A stretch of DNA of 64,000 bases from an uncultured Asticcacaulis sp. (GTDB taxonomy: Bacteria; Pseudomonadota; Alphaproteobacteria; Caulobacterales; Caulobacteraceae). A model generated the notes under the pieces. It was not told where the DNA came from, ran no database searches, and was given only the letters and a program-made list of their open reading frames with translations. The stretch covers positions 49,285 to 113,284 of the forward strand of contig CAKZJB010000052.1 of assembly GCA_936940865.1 (NCBI GenBank), read 5' to 3'. Shown here piece by piece: positions 26,544 through 35,503 of the stretch. Position 1 is the first letter of the stretch. Each line of letters opens with the position of its first letter. Made by a program: the position numbers and the translations under genes.

Positions 26544-29171
26544 TCAGGTCCACTGCAGGTAGGAATGGAGACGGTCGCGGCGCCGCCTGCGTTTGGCGCG
26601 CGGCTCGTGGGCGAAGAACCAGTGCTTCGCCGCTTCCGACGCCGCCAGGTAGGCCAGGGTGATGGCGCCGAGCCCGCCGAGAATCGGCAGGGGCAACGGC
26701 GTCAGCCCGACCCACCCGCCGGCGGGCGTATAGGGCAGGGCGACCACGACCGCGAAGACCAGCAGGCTCAGCCGCACCAGCCACGAGCCCGGCCGGCTTT
26801 TCCAGATGGGGCGGCGCGTGCGGACGACGAAGACGATGCCGAGTTCGGTCACGACCGACTCGACGAACCAGCCGGTCTGGAAATGGGCCTCCGACGCCTG
26901 CGACGCCAGGAACAGAAAGGCGAAGGTCAGGATGTCGAAGGCCGAGCTGATCAGGCCGAAGCAGACCATGAAGCGGCGGATATAGCCGATGTTCCAGCGC
27001 CGCGGCGCGCGCGTGACGCCGCTGTCGACCGTGTCCGACGCGATCGCCATCGACGGTATGTCGCTGAGGAAGTTGTTGAGCAGGACTTCCTTGGCCAGCA
27101 TCGGCAGGAAGGGCAGGAACAGCGAGGCGGCGGCCATGCTGATCATGTTGCCGAAATTGGCGCTGGTGGTGATCGATATGTATTTCAACGTGTTGACGAA
27201 GGTCCTGCGGCCTTCGGAAATCCCTGTCAGCAGGACGCCGATATCCTTTTCCAGCAGGACGATGTCGGCGGCTTCGCGCGCCACGTCGACCGCCGTGTCG
27301 ACGGAAATGCCGATGTCGGCCACGTGCAGGGCCGGGGCGTCGTTGATGCCGTCGCCAAGATAGCCGACCACATGTCCCGAGCGGCGCAGGGCGGCGACGA
27401 TGCGCTCCTTCTGGTTGGGATCGATCTCGGCGAAGATGTCCGTGCGGGGCGCGACGGAAAACAGCGCCTCCGAACTCATGCGCTGCAGGTCTTCGCCCGT
27501 CAGGACGGCGGGCGCTTCAAGGCCGATCGCCTCGGCGGCGTGATGGGCGATATAGCGGTTATCGCCGGTGATCATCTTGATGTGGACGCCGCTGTGGGCC
27601 AGGGCCTTGAGCGTGGCGGCAATCCCTTCCTTTGGCGGATCGGTGAACAGCAGGAAACCCGCGAGCGTCAACCCGGCTTCGCAGGTTACGTCCACCGGCG
27701 AAGAGGGCGGCAGGGGACGGAAGGCCACGGCCAGGACGCGGTAGCCGTCCGCGCTCCAGCTGCGCAGCCAGCCGTCGAAGGTCGCCCGGTCGCCGTCTTC
27801 CAGCGGCCGGTCGTGTGCGTTGACGCGAACGGCGGTGCAGGCGTCGACGACGCCCTTCACGGCGCCCTTGCAGATCAGGATGGCGTCGTCTTCGGCGGCC
27901 TTGCGCCGGACGACGACCGACAGGCGCTTGCGTTCGAAGTCATAGGGAACTTCGCCGGTCTTTTCATAGTCCTGCGCGAACGGCAGATCCCTGGCCGCCG
28001 CCACGATGGCGTCGTCGAGCGCGTTCCGGAGACCGGTCTGCAGGCCGGCATTGAGGCGCGCCATGTCCAGCACGGCGTCGGAGGGCTGACCGGCGGCGTC
28101 GAAGGCGGCGCTCATGGCGATGACGCCCCGGGTCAGGGTGCCGGTCTTGTCCGTGCACAGGAGCGTCATGCTGCCGAGGTTTTCGATGGCGTCGAGGCGG
28201 CGGACGATGACGCCGTCGGCGGCCATGCGGCGCGCGCCGCTGGCCAGGGTCACGCTGATGATGGCCGGCAGCAGTTCCGGCGTAAGCCCGACCGCCAGGG
28301 CCAGCGAGAACAGCAGCGAGTCGATCATCGGCCGGTGCAGCAGGAGGTTCGCCAGGAAGACGATCAGCACCATGACCAGCATGATCTGGGTCATCAGCGT
28401 GCCGAAATGGCGGATGCCGCGGGCGAATTCGGTTTCGGGAATCTGCCGCTCGATGGCTTCGGCGATGCGGGCGAATTCGGTCGTCACGCCCGTCCGGACG
28501 GCGACGGCCACGGCCGTCCCGCTGCGTACCGAGGTGCCGGCAAAGACCATATTGCGGCGAGCGGTCAGCGAGGCGTCTTCCGGCACGATGCCGGGGCCTT
28601 TGACGACGGGAAAGGTTTCGCCGGTCAGGACCGCTTCGCTGACGTTGAAGTCGTTGGCCTCGAGAATGAGGCCGTCCGCCGGAATCAGGGCGCCGGCGGA
28701 CAGCCTGAGGATATCGCCGGGCACGATCGTTTCGGCGGGGACGGTCATGTCGCGGCCGTCGCGCGTCACCTCGGTTTTTTGCGACAGGCGCTGCTGCAGC
28801 GCGGCCATGGCGCGCGAGGCGCTGAACTCCTGGCTGAAGCTCAGGACGCAACTGGCGACGACGATGACGGTTATGATCAGCGCCTCATTCACTTCGCCCA
28901 CGGCCGCCGACACGGCGGCGGCGGCGACCAGGACGAGGACCAGCGGGTTTTTGAACTGGTTGAGGAAGAGGATGGCCGGGGCCGTCTGCGGTCCCGATTT
29001 CAACCGGTTCGGTCCCGTCCGGCTCAGGCGTTCGGCGGCCGCCTCGGCGCGCAGGCCCCGGCGGTTGGACCCCAGCGCCCTCAGCACTTCGCCGGCCGGC
29101 CGCGCCCAGTACGATGGCTCCGGCCGAGGCGCCGCGTCTGCGATGTCGGTGAGGGCCAGGGGCTTGGTCAT
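26544..29171 (-). CDS. mgtA: Magnesium-type P-type ATPase (MgtA/P3B family)
   Basis: An 875-residue inner-membrane ATPase. The phosphorylation motif LLCTDKTGTLT is intact, with TGE in the actuator domain (LTGETFPV), MITGDN and GDGINDAPAL. Transmembrane helix 4 reads AVGLTPELLPAIISVTLA, typical of MgtA/MgtB. Ten helices are expected, six of them C-terminal. The start is ATG at 29171 (MTKPLALTDI); the upstream region in frame belongs to the SDR gene. It follows the SDR by 16 bases and precedes phaC by 2. Similar ATPases accompany PHA and alcohol dehydrogenase genes in oxygen-limited regulons of other alphaproteobacteria. The transported ion could differ from Mg2+. Confidence 0.9.
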   Translation of the reverse strand: MTKPLALTDIADAAPRPEPSYWARPAGEVLRALGSNRRGLRAEAAAERLSRTGPNRLKSGPQTAPAILFLNQFKNPLVLVLVAAAAVSAAVGEVNEALIITVIVVASCVLSFSQEFSASRAMAALQQRLSQKTEVTRDGRDMTVPAETIVPGDILRLSAGALIPADGLILEANDFNVSEAVLTGETFPVVKGPGIVPEDASLTARRNMVFAGTSVRSGTAVAVAVRTGVTTEFARIAEAIERQIPETEFARGIRHFGTLMTQIMLVMVLIVFLANLLLHRPMIDSLLFSLALAVGLTPELLPAIISVTLASGARRMAADGVIVRRLDAIENLGSMTLLCTDKTGTLTRGVIAMSAAFDAAGQPSDAVLDMARLNAGLQTGLRNALDDAIVAAARDLPFAQDYEKTGEVPYDFERKRLSVVVRRKAAEDDAILICKGAVKGVVDACTAVRVNAHDRPLEDGDRATFDGWLRSWSADGYRVLAVAFRPLPPSSPVDVTCEAGLTLAGFLLFTDPPKEGIAATLKALAHSGVHIKMITGDNRYIAHHAAEAIGLEAPAVLTGEDLQRMSSEALFSVAPRTDIFAEIDPNQKERIVAALRRSGHVVGYLGDGINDAPALHVADIGISVDTAVDVAREAADIVLLEKDIGVLLTGISEGRRTFVNTLKYISITTSANFGNMISMAAASLFLPFLPMLAKEVLLNNFLSDIPSMAIASDTVDSGVTRAPRRWNIGYIRRFMVCFGLISSAFDILTFAFLFLASQASEAHFQTGWFVESVVTELGIVFVVRTRRPIWKSRPGSWLVRLSLLVFAVVVALPYTPAGGWVGLTPLPLPILGGLGAITLAYLAASEAAKHWFFAHEPRAKRRRRRDRLHSYLQWT

Positions 29172-29187
29172 GGGGCGCGGACGGGCT

Positions 29188-29955
29188 TCATCGCGCCGTA
29201 TAGCCGCCGTCGACGACAAGCTCGGCGCCGGTGACGAAGCGGCTTTCATCCGAGGCCAGGTACAGGATGGCCCAGGCGATATCGTCGGGCTCGCCGACAT
29301 GCCCCAGCGGATGGAGCGCCCCAAGCGAAGCCTTGAATTCGTCCAGGGCGATGCCCCGGCGCTGGGCTACGCCCTCGACCATCGGCGTCCAGATATAGCC
29401 CGGATGGATGGAATTCACGCGGATGCGGTCGGGTGCATAGATCAGGGCGTCGTTCTTGGTCATCAGCCGCACGGCGCCCTTCGAGGCATGGTAGGGCGGC
29501 ACGTCGCCGGCTCCGATAAGTCCGTAGATGGAGGACAGGTTGACGATCGATCCGCCACCCGCCTTCCTCAGGTGCGGAATGACATGCTTGGTGCAGAAGA
29601 AGACGCCCTTGACGTTGACGTTCATCACGTTTTCCCATTCGAGCTCGGTAATCTGGTCGGTGGGCTTGTCGACGCCGGCTATGCCGGCATTATTGACCAG
29701 TATGTCGATGTGCCCGAGGGACGAGGCGATGTCGCCGAAGGTCTTTTGAACCTCGGTTTCGCTGCTGGTGTTCATATCCCACCAGTGACACCGGCCGCCG
29801 GCTTCGCGGATGCGGGCGGCGACTTTTTCGCCTTCGGAGTCGATGTCCGTTATGGCGACCGTGGCGCCTTCGCGCGCCAGGCATTCCGCGGCCGCTGCGC
29901 CGATGCCCATCGCTCCGCCCGTCACGACGGCCACCTTGCCCTTTACCCTGTCCAT
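29188..29955 (-). CDS. Short-chain dehydrogenase/reductase
   Basis: A 255-residue classical SDR. Motifs: TGGAMGIG near residue 12, NNAGIAG, NLSSIYGLIGAGDVPPY with the catalytic Ser, YHASKGA for Tyr and Lys, HPGYIWTPM, and FVTGAELVVDGGYTA. The acidic residue after the second strand (ITDID) suggests preference for NAD(H). The start at 29955 has GGAG 7 bases upstream. It is the first gene of the operon SDR-mgtA-phaC, with a FNR/FixK box 60 bases before the start. The substrate is not predictable; a role in fermentative or overflow redox balance fits the context (inference). Confidence 0.9.
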   Translation of the reverse strand: MDRVKGKVAVVTGGAMGIGAAAAECLAREGATVAITDIDSEGEKVAARIREAGGRCHWWDMNTSSETEVQKTFGDIASSLGHIDILVNNAGIAGVDKPTDQITELEWENVMNVNVKGVFFCTKHVIPHLRKAGGGSIVNLSSIYGLIGAGDVPPYHASKGAVRLMTKNDALIYAPDRIRVNSIHPGYIWTPMVEGVAQRRGIALDEFKASLGALHPLGHVGEPDDIAWAILYLASDESRFVTGAELVVDGGYTAR

Positions 29956-30007
29956 TGCCGGTCTCCGTATGTTCGGAGGCAGTATGCGGGCTCGGGCGGC
30001 GCTTACC

Positions 30008-30021
30008 TTGACACGGATCAA
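30008..30021. promoter_or_regulatory. FNR/FixK-type site upstream of the SDR-mgtA-phaC operon
   Basis: TTGACACGGATCAA, one mismatch from the consensus, overlaps the stop codon of the upstream P-type ATPase and is centred 60 bases before the SDR start, so it can drive the operon independently. Confidence 0.7.
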
Positions 30022-32564
30022 ATGTCCCCGCGGCCGAACAGGGACGGCACCAGCCGGCCGAGCCCGAGGGCGATCCCGGCGACGGCCAGCGCCAGCGCGG
30101 CCTGAGCCGCGGACAGGGGCGCGAAGTGGAAGAGCTGTTCCCCAAGCGGCGAATAGAGGGTCAGGAAGAGGACCAGCAGGGCCGCGACCATGATGACGAG
30201 CAGCGACGGCGTCATGCGCCGCAGGCCCGTCAGCAGGGATGACGCCTGGGTATGGCTGTTGAGGACCAGGGCGAGGGTCGACAGGACCAGGGCGGCGAAT
30301 ACGAGGGATCGGGACGCAACCTCGGGAACGCCGAGGTGAATGGTAATCCAGTACAGTCCGCAGGTGAGCCCCAGTATGGTCAGGCCTTGCCACAGGCTGC
30401 CGGCCAGCAGCCGCCGCGAGAACAGGGGCGCTTCCGGGGCACGAGGCGGCCGCCGCATGATGTCGTCGGCCTCGCGCTCGGCTTCGAAGGCCAGGGAGCA
30501 GACGGGGTCGATGATCATTTCCAGAAAGGCGACGTGCATGGGCCCGAGCACGATCGGCAGGTTGAACAGCAGCGGCATCAAGGCCAGACCGGCGATCGGG
30601 ATATGGACGGCGATGATGAACCCCATGGCCCTGCGCAGGTTGTCGTAAATGCGCCGCCCCAGCCGGATGGAGGCGACGATGGCCGGAAAGTCGTCGTCGA
30701 GCAGGACCAGCGACGCGGCTTCGCGGGCGACGTCGGTGCCGCGCCGGCCCATGGCGACGCCGATGTGCGCGGCCTTGAGCGACGGCGCGTCGTTGACGCC
30801 GTCGCCGATCATGCCGACCACTTCGCCGTCGGCCTTCAGCGCCTCGACGATGCGCAGCTTTTGCTGCGGCATGATGCGGGCAAAGATGCTGGTATCGCGG
30901 GCGCATTGGGCCAGGTCCGCGTCGTCCAGCCGTTCGATCCGGTCGCCGGTGATGACGGTGTCCGCGTCGATCCCGGCCTGCCGCGCAATCGCCTGGGCCG
31001 TTACGGGGTGATCGCCGGTGATCATGACCACGCGTATTCCGGCCGTGTGGCAATCCTCGATCGCGGCGGTGACGGCCGTCCGCAGGGGATCGATCAGCCC
31101 GACCAGGCCTGCAAAGGCGAAGTCGAACCGGTCCTGGGAGTCCGGCAGGCTGCCGGCGTCGGCTTGCGCCCGCGCGACGCCCAGCACACGCAGGCCTTGC
31201 GACGCCATGGCTTCGGCCGCCGACGCCACGGCCGCGGCCAGGCCGGCCTCCAGGCGGCAAAGGGCCGCGATGGCCTCCGGTGCGCCCTTGGCGGCGGCCG
31301 TCGCGGTCTTGCCGCCGGCCGACCACACCTGGGTCATGGCCAGGCAGTCGGGGCGCAGCCCATAGCTGCGCACGATCCGGCCTTCGGCGGCATCGACTCC
31401 GGCGGCGAAAAACGCCTTTTCGATCGGGTCCTGCGTTCCCGGGGCGCTGGCCAGGCAGCCCGTTCGCACGAGGTCGGCGAAGCCGCCGCCGAGGCGCGCT
31501 TCGGCGGCCACGTCCAGCGTTCCCGCATCCGGAAGCCAAAGCCGCGAAATCCGCATCCGGTTTTCCGTGAGTGTTCCGGTCTTGTCGGTGCACAGGACGG
31601 TGGCGGAGCCCAGGGTCTCGATGGCCGCGGCCTGGCGCGTCAGGACCCGGGCCCTGGAGATCCGCCACGCGCCCATGGTCAGGAACACGGTCAGCACGAC
31701 CGGGAACTCCTCGGGCAGCAGGGACATGCCGATGGCGATGCCGTTGAGCAGGGCGGCCAGCCACTGTCCGCGCAACAGGCCGTACAGAAGGACGCTGACG
31801 CCGCTGACCAGGGCGCCGAGGGTGCCGGCCACCAGAACGATGCGTCGCGTCTGGGCGCGAAGGCGCGGGGGTTCCGCCGACAACCGGCCCAGCACATGGC
31901 CGATCTTGCCGATTTCGGTATGGGCGCCGGTCGCGGTCACGGTCGCCAGTCCACGGCCCCGCACCAGCAGGGTTCCGGAAAAGACCGCCGGCAGGTCGTC
32001 TCCGCCGGGCGCCGCCGCCGGGCCGCTGCCGGCGGTTGACACGGCGGCCGCCGCGCAGCGGTCGGGCGCGGCGGCGATCTTGCGCACCGGCACCGACTCG
32101 CCGGTCAGCATCGATTCGTCGGCCTGGATGTCCTCGGCCTGCAGCAGCAAGGCGTCGGCGGGGACCCGCTCGCCTTCGGACAGCAGGATCGTGTCGCCGC
32201 GAACCAGCCCGGAGGCGGGAATGGTCCTGACGGCGCCGTCGCGCACCACGCGGGCGTGCGGACTGGAGAGGTCGCGCAGGGCCTCAAGCACATGTTCGCT
32301 GCGCAGTTCCTGCACGATCGTGACGATCATGGAGAACATGGCGAAGCCCGCCAGGACCGCCGACTCCTTGAGATCACCCAGCGCCACATAGATGATGCTG
32401 CCGAGCAGCAACAGGGCCAGCATGGGCTCGGCCAGGACGCCGGCGACGATACGGAGCGGCGTCCGCCGGTCCGGCTGCGGCAGCATATTGGGCCCGTCGG
32501 CGGCAAGCCGTTCCGCTGCGGCCGTTTCGCTCAGGCCCGACACTCCGAAGTTCGGATCATCCAT
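30018..32564 (-). CDS. Cation-transporting P-type ATPase (P2-like)
   Basis: An 848-residue membrane ATPase distinct from the MgtA-type neighbour. It has an N-terminal cation-ATPase domain (GLSETAAAERLAADGPNML), actuator motif LTGESVPV, helix 4 SLLPEEFPVVLTVF (PEEFP, a variant of the PEGL/PEELP calcium and proton pump motif), VLCTDKTGTLTENRM, MITGDHP and GDGVNDAPSLK. The C-terminal six-helix domain is complete. The ion is uncertain (Ca2+, Na+/K+ or H+ are possible). It starts 172 bases from the divergent alcohol dehydrogenase, and the shared gap carries a FNR/FixK site 65 bases before this ATG. Confidence 0.88.
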   Translation of the reverse strand: MDDPNFGVSGLSETAAAERLAADGPNMLPQPDRRTPLRIVAGVLAEPMLALLLLGSIIYVALGDLKESAVLAGFAMFSMIVTIVQELRSEHVLEALRDLSSPHARVVRDGAVRTIPASGLVRGDTILLSEGERVPADALLLQAEDIQADESMLTGESVPVRKIAAAPDRCAAAAVSTAGSGPAAAPGGDDLPAVFSGTLLVRGRGLATVTATGAHTEIGKIGHVLGRLSAEPPRLRAQTRRIVLVAGTLGALVSGVSVLLYGLLRGQWLAALLNGIAIGMSLLPEEFPVVLTVFLTMGAWRISRARVLTRQAAAIETLGSATVLCTDKTGTLTENRMRISRLWLPDAGTLDVAAEARLGGGFADLVRTGCLASAPGTQDPIEKAFFAAGVDAAEGRIVRSYGLRPDCLAMTQVWSAGGKTATAAAKGAPEAIAALCRLEAGLAAAVASAAEAMASQGLRVLGVARAQADAGSLPDSQDRFDFAFAGLVGLIDPLRTAVTAAIEDCHTAGIRVVMITGDHPVTAQAIARQAGIDADTVITGDRIERLDDADLAQCARDTSIFARIMPQQKLRIVEALKADGEVVGMIGDGVNDAPSLKAAHIGVAMGRRGTDVAREAASLVLLDDDFPAIVASIRLGRRIYDNLRRAMGFIIAVHIPIAGLALMPLLFNLPIVLGPMHVAFLEMIIDPVCSLAFEAEREADDIMRRPPRAPEAPLFSRRLLAGSLWQGLTILGLTCGLYWITIHLGVPEVASRSLVFAALVLSTLALVLNSHTQASSLLTGLRRMTPSLLVIMVAALLVLFLTLYSPLGEQLFHFAPLSAAQAALALAVAGIALGLGRLVPSLFGRGDI

Positions 32565-32621
32565 ACGCTGCCTTCCGCCTGGGTTGTATGCCGGTCATGG
32601 CTGGAAATGCCGCCATCCGCA

Positions 32622-32635
32622 TTGACCAGAATCAA
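32622..32635. promoter_or_regulatory. FNR/FixK-type site between divergent ATPase and alcohol dehydrogenase
   Basis: TTGACCAGAATCAA lies in the divergent gap, 65 bases (centre) before the P-type ATPase start and 107 bases before the alcohol dehydrogenase start. It is one mismatch from the consensus. The distance favours the ATPase as direct class II target; the dehydrogenase could be controlled from the same site with a longer leader. Confidence 0.7.
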
Positions 32636-32735
32636 GGCGTCTGTCCGCAACCGGCCTAGCGTGCCGGCATGCGATGTCCAGCCCGTCCGGCGCCCCTGCG
32701 GAGCCACTGGCCGTCCGCTTCGGAGGTGATCGAAC

Positions 32736-33770
32736 ATGAGGGCGATGGTCTTGCGCGAAACCGGCTGCATTGCCGACGATTGTCACCGGCTGGCGCTGGA
32801 AAAGTGGCCCGAACCGGCCTGCGGCGTCGATGACGTGGTGCTGAGGGTCGCGGCCTGCGGCGTATGCCATACGGAGCTGGACGAAATCGAGGGCCGCACG
32901 CCGCCGCCGCGCCTGCCCATCATTCCGGGGCATCAGGTCGTCGGGACCGTCGTGGCGGCCGGACGCAACGTCAAGACGGTCGATATCGGCGAACGGGTCG
33001 GCGTGGCGTGGATATTTTCAGCCTGCGGAGAATGCTCGTGGTGCCGGTCGGGGCAGGAAAACCTGTGTCCGTCGTTCCGGGCGACCGGGCGCGACGACAA
33101 TGGCGGATACGCCGACTACATGGCGGCCAGGGCAGCCTTCGTCCATCCGATCCCGGACGAGCTGGACGACGCGGTCGCGGCCGCGCCCCTGCTGTGCGCC
33201 GGGTCGGTCGGATACCGGTCGCTGTTCCTGAGCGAACTGACGGACGGCCAGCCGCTTGGCTTCATGGGGTTCGGCGCTTCGGCCCACCTGGTGCTGCAAC
33301 TGGCCCGGCGGCAATTTCCCAACAGCCAGTTCTATGTCTTCGCGCGCGGCGAGGCGGAGCGGGCCTTCGCGCTGGAACTTGGCGCGGACTGGGCCGGCGA
33401 CATCGCCGCGCCGGCGCCGGAAAAGCTGAAGGCGATCATCGACACGACGCCGGCCTGGACGCCGGTCGTCGCCGCCATGGGCAATTTGCAGCCGGGCGGC
33501 CGCCTGGTCATCAACGCCATCCGCAAGGAGGACGCGGACAAGACGGCGCTGCTGCAGATAGACTATGCCCGCGACCTGTGGATGGAAAAGGAGATCAAGA
33601 GCGTCGCCAATGTCACGCGCGAGGATGTCGGCGACTTCCTGCAGTGGGCCGCAAGGGTCCAGATCGTGCCCGACGTCACGACCTATGACATCGCCGACGC
33701 CAATACCGCGCTGGCCGACCTGAAGGCCGGCCGGACGCGTGGCGCCAAGGTCCTGACCTTCCTGCCGTGA
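32736..33770 (+). CDS. Zinc-dependent alcohol dehydrogenase
   Basis: A 344-residue medium-chain dehydrogenase. Catalytic zinc ligands are expected from Cys in ACGVCHTE and His in PGHQVVG; the structural zinc site is complete (CGECSWCRSGQENLC). The cofactor loop is unusual, GFGASAHL in place of GxGxxG, a feature of the AdhA-like group often found in oxygen-limited gene clusters. The ribosome site is strong (GGAGG, 9 bases). It probably interconverts aldehydes and alcohols with NAD(P)H. It is divergent from the P-type ATPase across a FNR/FixK site and convergent with a lipoprotein gene 9 bases away. Confidence 0.92.
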   Translation: MRAMVLRETGCIADDCHRLALEKWPEPACGVDDVVLRVAACGVCHTELDEIEGRTPPPRLPIIPGHQVVGTVVAAGRNVKTVDIGERVGVAWIFSACGECSWCRSGQENLCPSFRATGRDDNGGYADYMAARAAFVHPIPDELDDAVAAAPLLCAGSVGYRSLFLSELTDGQPLGFMGFGASAHLVLQLARRQFPNSQFYVFARGEAERAFALELGADWAGDIAAPAPEKLKAIIDTTPAWTPVVAAMGNLQPGGRLVINAIRKEDADKTALLQIDYARDLWMEKEIKSVANVTREDVGDFLQWAARVQIVPDVTTYDIADANTALADLKAGRTRGAKVLTFLP

Positions 33771-33779
33771 AGGGCCGCG

Positions 33780-34262
33780 TCAGTGGCCCGGAAAGTCGGC
33801 CAGGATGACGGTCCCGTCGGCAAGCTGGCAACGGCCGGTGCCGCCGTCCGAAAGACCGGCCACGGGATGGACCAGCCTGAAGCGGCAGCGCATATACGCG
33901 CCCGAGGCATTCTGCAGGTTGGCGAGGACCGTTCCGCTATAGGTCGTGGACGTGGCGTCCCGGGCGTCCCAGCCGCTCCAGTCGTGCCAGCGCGCGCGGC
34001 CTTCCCAGCCGCGCCACAGCGGAGCCAGGGCGGTGACCTGGGTCTGCTGCGTGATCTGGAAGAACGGGCCCGTATAGGTCTCGCCGGTACTCAGTACGGC
34101 CGTCATCTTGCCCTCGATCCCGTCGTCCGAGGTCCAGGTGAAGGTGCCCGTTATGGCGCCCGTCTTCGATATGCCGGTTCCCGTGCCGGCGGTCGTGCAG
34201 CCGGCCATGAGGACGCCCGCCGCGGCCAGGGCCATGAGCCATTCTCGATTGATGCGTGTCAT
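33780..34262 (-). CDS. Small lipoprotein, hypothetical
   Basis: A 160-residue protein with a lipoprotein signal: basic start MTRINREW, hydrophobic stretch, lipobox LMAGC (Cys at about 21). GGGAG lies 7 bases before the ATG at 34262. The mature part is beta-like (TGTFTWTSDDGIEGKMTAVLSTGETYTGPFFQ) and carries two further cysteines (YMRCRF and GRCQL) that could pair. No family is recognised. It lies 81 bases downstream of the ABC exporter operon on the same strand and might be co-transcribed. Confidence 0.75.
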   Translation of the reverse strand: MTRINREWLMALAAAGVLMAGCTTAGTGTGISKTGAITGTFTWTSDDGIEGKMTAVLSTGETYTGPFFQITQQTQVTALAPLWRGWEGRARWHDWSGWDARDATSTTYSGTVLANLQNASGAYMRCRFRLVHPVAGLSDGGTGRCQLADGTVILADFPGH

Positions 34263-34343
34263 GTCGCGTCTCCCAAATCCATCGGCCAACAGTATAATGA
34301 CAGGGGCGCGCGTTTCATTGATCGCGCTCAAAAGACCCGCGGT

Positions 34344-35501
34344 TTACCGGGCCGCCTGGCCGTGGACCGCCATGCCCGATTTCAGGCTGTCGGGCGGGAA
34401 GACGATCACCGTGTCGCCCGGCTTCACGCCCGCGAAGACCTGGCGGTAGTGATCGCCGGCGTCACCGACACGGACGCGGGCCGATTGCGCCTTGCCGCCG
34501 ATCACGCGGAACACCGCCCAGTCGGCGCCGTCGCGCACCAGGGCGTCGACCGGCACGCGGACGGCGTCGGGACGGTCCGACAGGACGACCCGCAGGTCGA
34601 CGCGAAAGCCGTGGCCCAGCACGGGCGCCGTCGCCGGCGAATCGAGGCGGGCTATGACGTTGACGCGCTGTTCCTCGACGCCCAGCGCCGAAACCTTGGT
34701 GTGGGCATAGGGCTCGATGCGGGTGATGTGCGCCGGTATCCGTCCCGTCCCGCCCCAGTTTTCGACGAAGGCCGGCTGGCCGGGGTGCATCTGCACGGCG
34801 TCCTGCGACAGGAATTCGGCGACGATCTCCAGATCCGCCGGATCGCCGATATCGATCAGCGGCGAGCCGGCCGGTGTCACGGTTTCGCTTTGCTGGTAGA
34901 GCCGCAGAACCTGGCCGGATACGGGGCTTTTCACCTGGGTCACGACGCCGGTTTCGCTGCCGGGCGTCCCGGCGGCGACCTCGGCCTGCTTCAGGGCCGC
35001 CTGGCGCGCGGCGACCGTCGCCCTGGCCGCGTCGAAGGCGGCATTCACCGTATCGAGCGCCGCCGGGCTGGCGAAGCCGCGGTCGAACAGCACCTTGGTG
35101 CGCACCTGGTCGCGCCGGGCCAGGGCCATGTCGGCTTCGGCCGAACGCAGGGCCGCCGAGGCCGCCAGGACGCCGGCCTGGGCCTGGGCGGCGGTGCGGG
35201 CGTCGAGCAGGGCGGGCGAGGCGGGATAGATGCTGGCGACCGCCTGTCCCTTGACGACCCGGTCGCCCGGTTCGACCGCGATGCGCTGCAGTTCGCCGCT
35301 GACCGGAGCGGCGATGACGAAGACGTCGTGGATGCGGGTGCGGCCTTCGTCGGCGATGTCGACGCGGACTTCGCCGGTATCGATGACGGCGGTTTCGACG
35401 CGCATCGGGCGCGGCCACAGCATCCACGCCAGGACGGCGGCCAGCAGGACGGCGGCGGTCCCCCAGATCATGTGGCTCGGCTTCGGTTTCGGCAGGGGCA
35501 T
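34344..35501 (-). CDS. Periplasmic adaptor (HlyD/MFP family) of an ABC exporter
   Basis: A 385-residue membrane fusion protein. One N-terminal TM (about 11-30) precedes a lipoyl-like half (PVSGELQRIAVEPGDRVVKGQAVASIYP), a helical hairpin with Ala/Gln/Arg-rich repeats (about 100-175), the second lipoyl half (KSPVSGQVLRLYQQSETVTPAGSPLIDIGD), and beta-barrel and membrane-proximal domains. It starts 2 bases after the permease stop. With the FtsX permease and ATPase it makes a MacAB-like tripartite exporter, although no outer-membrane channel gene is adjacent. The substrate is unknown. Confidence 0.9.
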   Translation of the reverse strand: MPLPKPKPSHMIWGTAAVLLAAVLAWMLWPRPMRVETAVIDTGEVRVDIADEGRTRIHDVFVIAAPVSGELQRIAVEPGDRVVKGQAVASIYPASPALLDARTAAQAQAGVLAASAALRSAEADMALARRDQVRTKVLFDRGFASPAALDTVNAAFDAARATVAARQAALKQAEVAAGTPGSETGVVTQVKSPVSGQVLRLYQQSETVTPAGSPLIDIGDPADLEIVAEFLSQDAVQMHPGQPAFVENWGGTGRIPAHITRIEPYAHTKVSALGVEEQRVNVIARLDSPATAPVLGHGFRVDLRVVLSDRPDAVRVPVDALVRDGADWAVFRVIGGKAQSARVRVGDAGDHYRQVFAGVKPGDTVIVFPPDSLKSGMAVHGQAAR

Positions 35502-35503
35502 GG

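Noticed and set aside
29188..31764. An 858-codon frame joining the SDR to sequence inside the second P-type ATPase
   Set aside because: Only the last 255 codons are the SDR, with a proper ribosome site at 29955; the rest is out-of-frame ATPase sequence with an Arg/Pro-rich translation.
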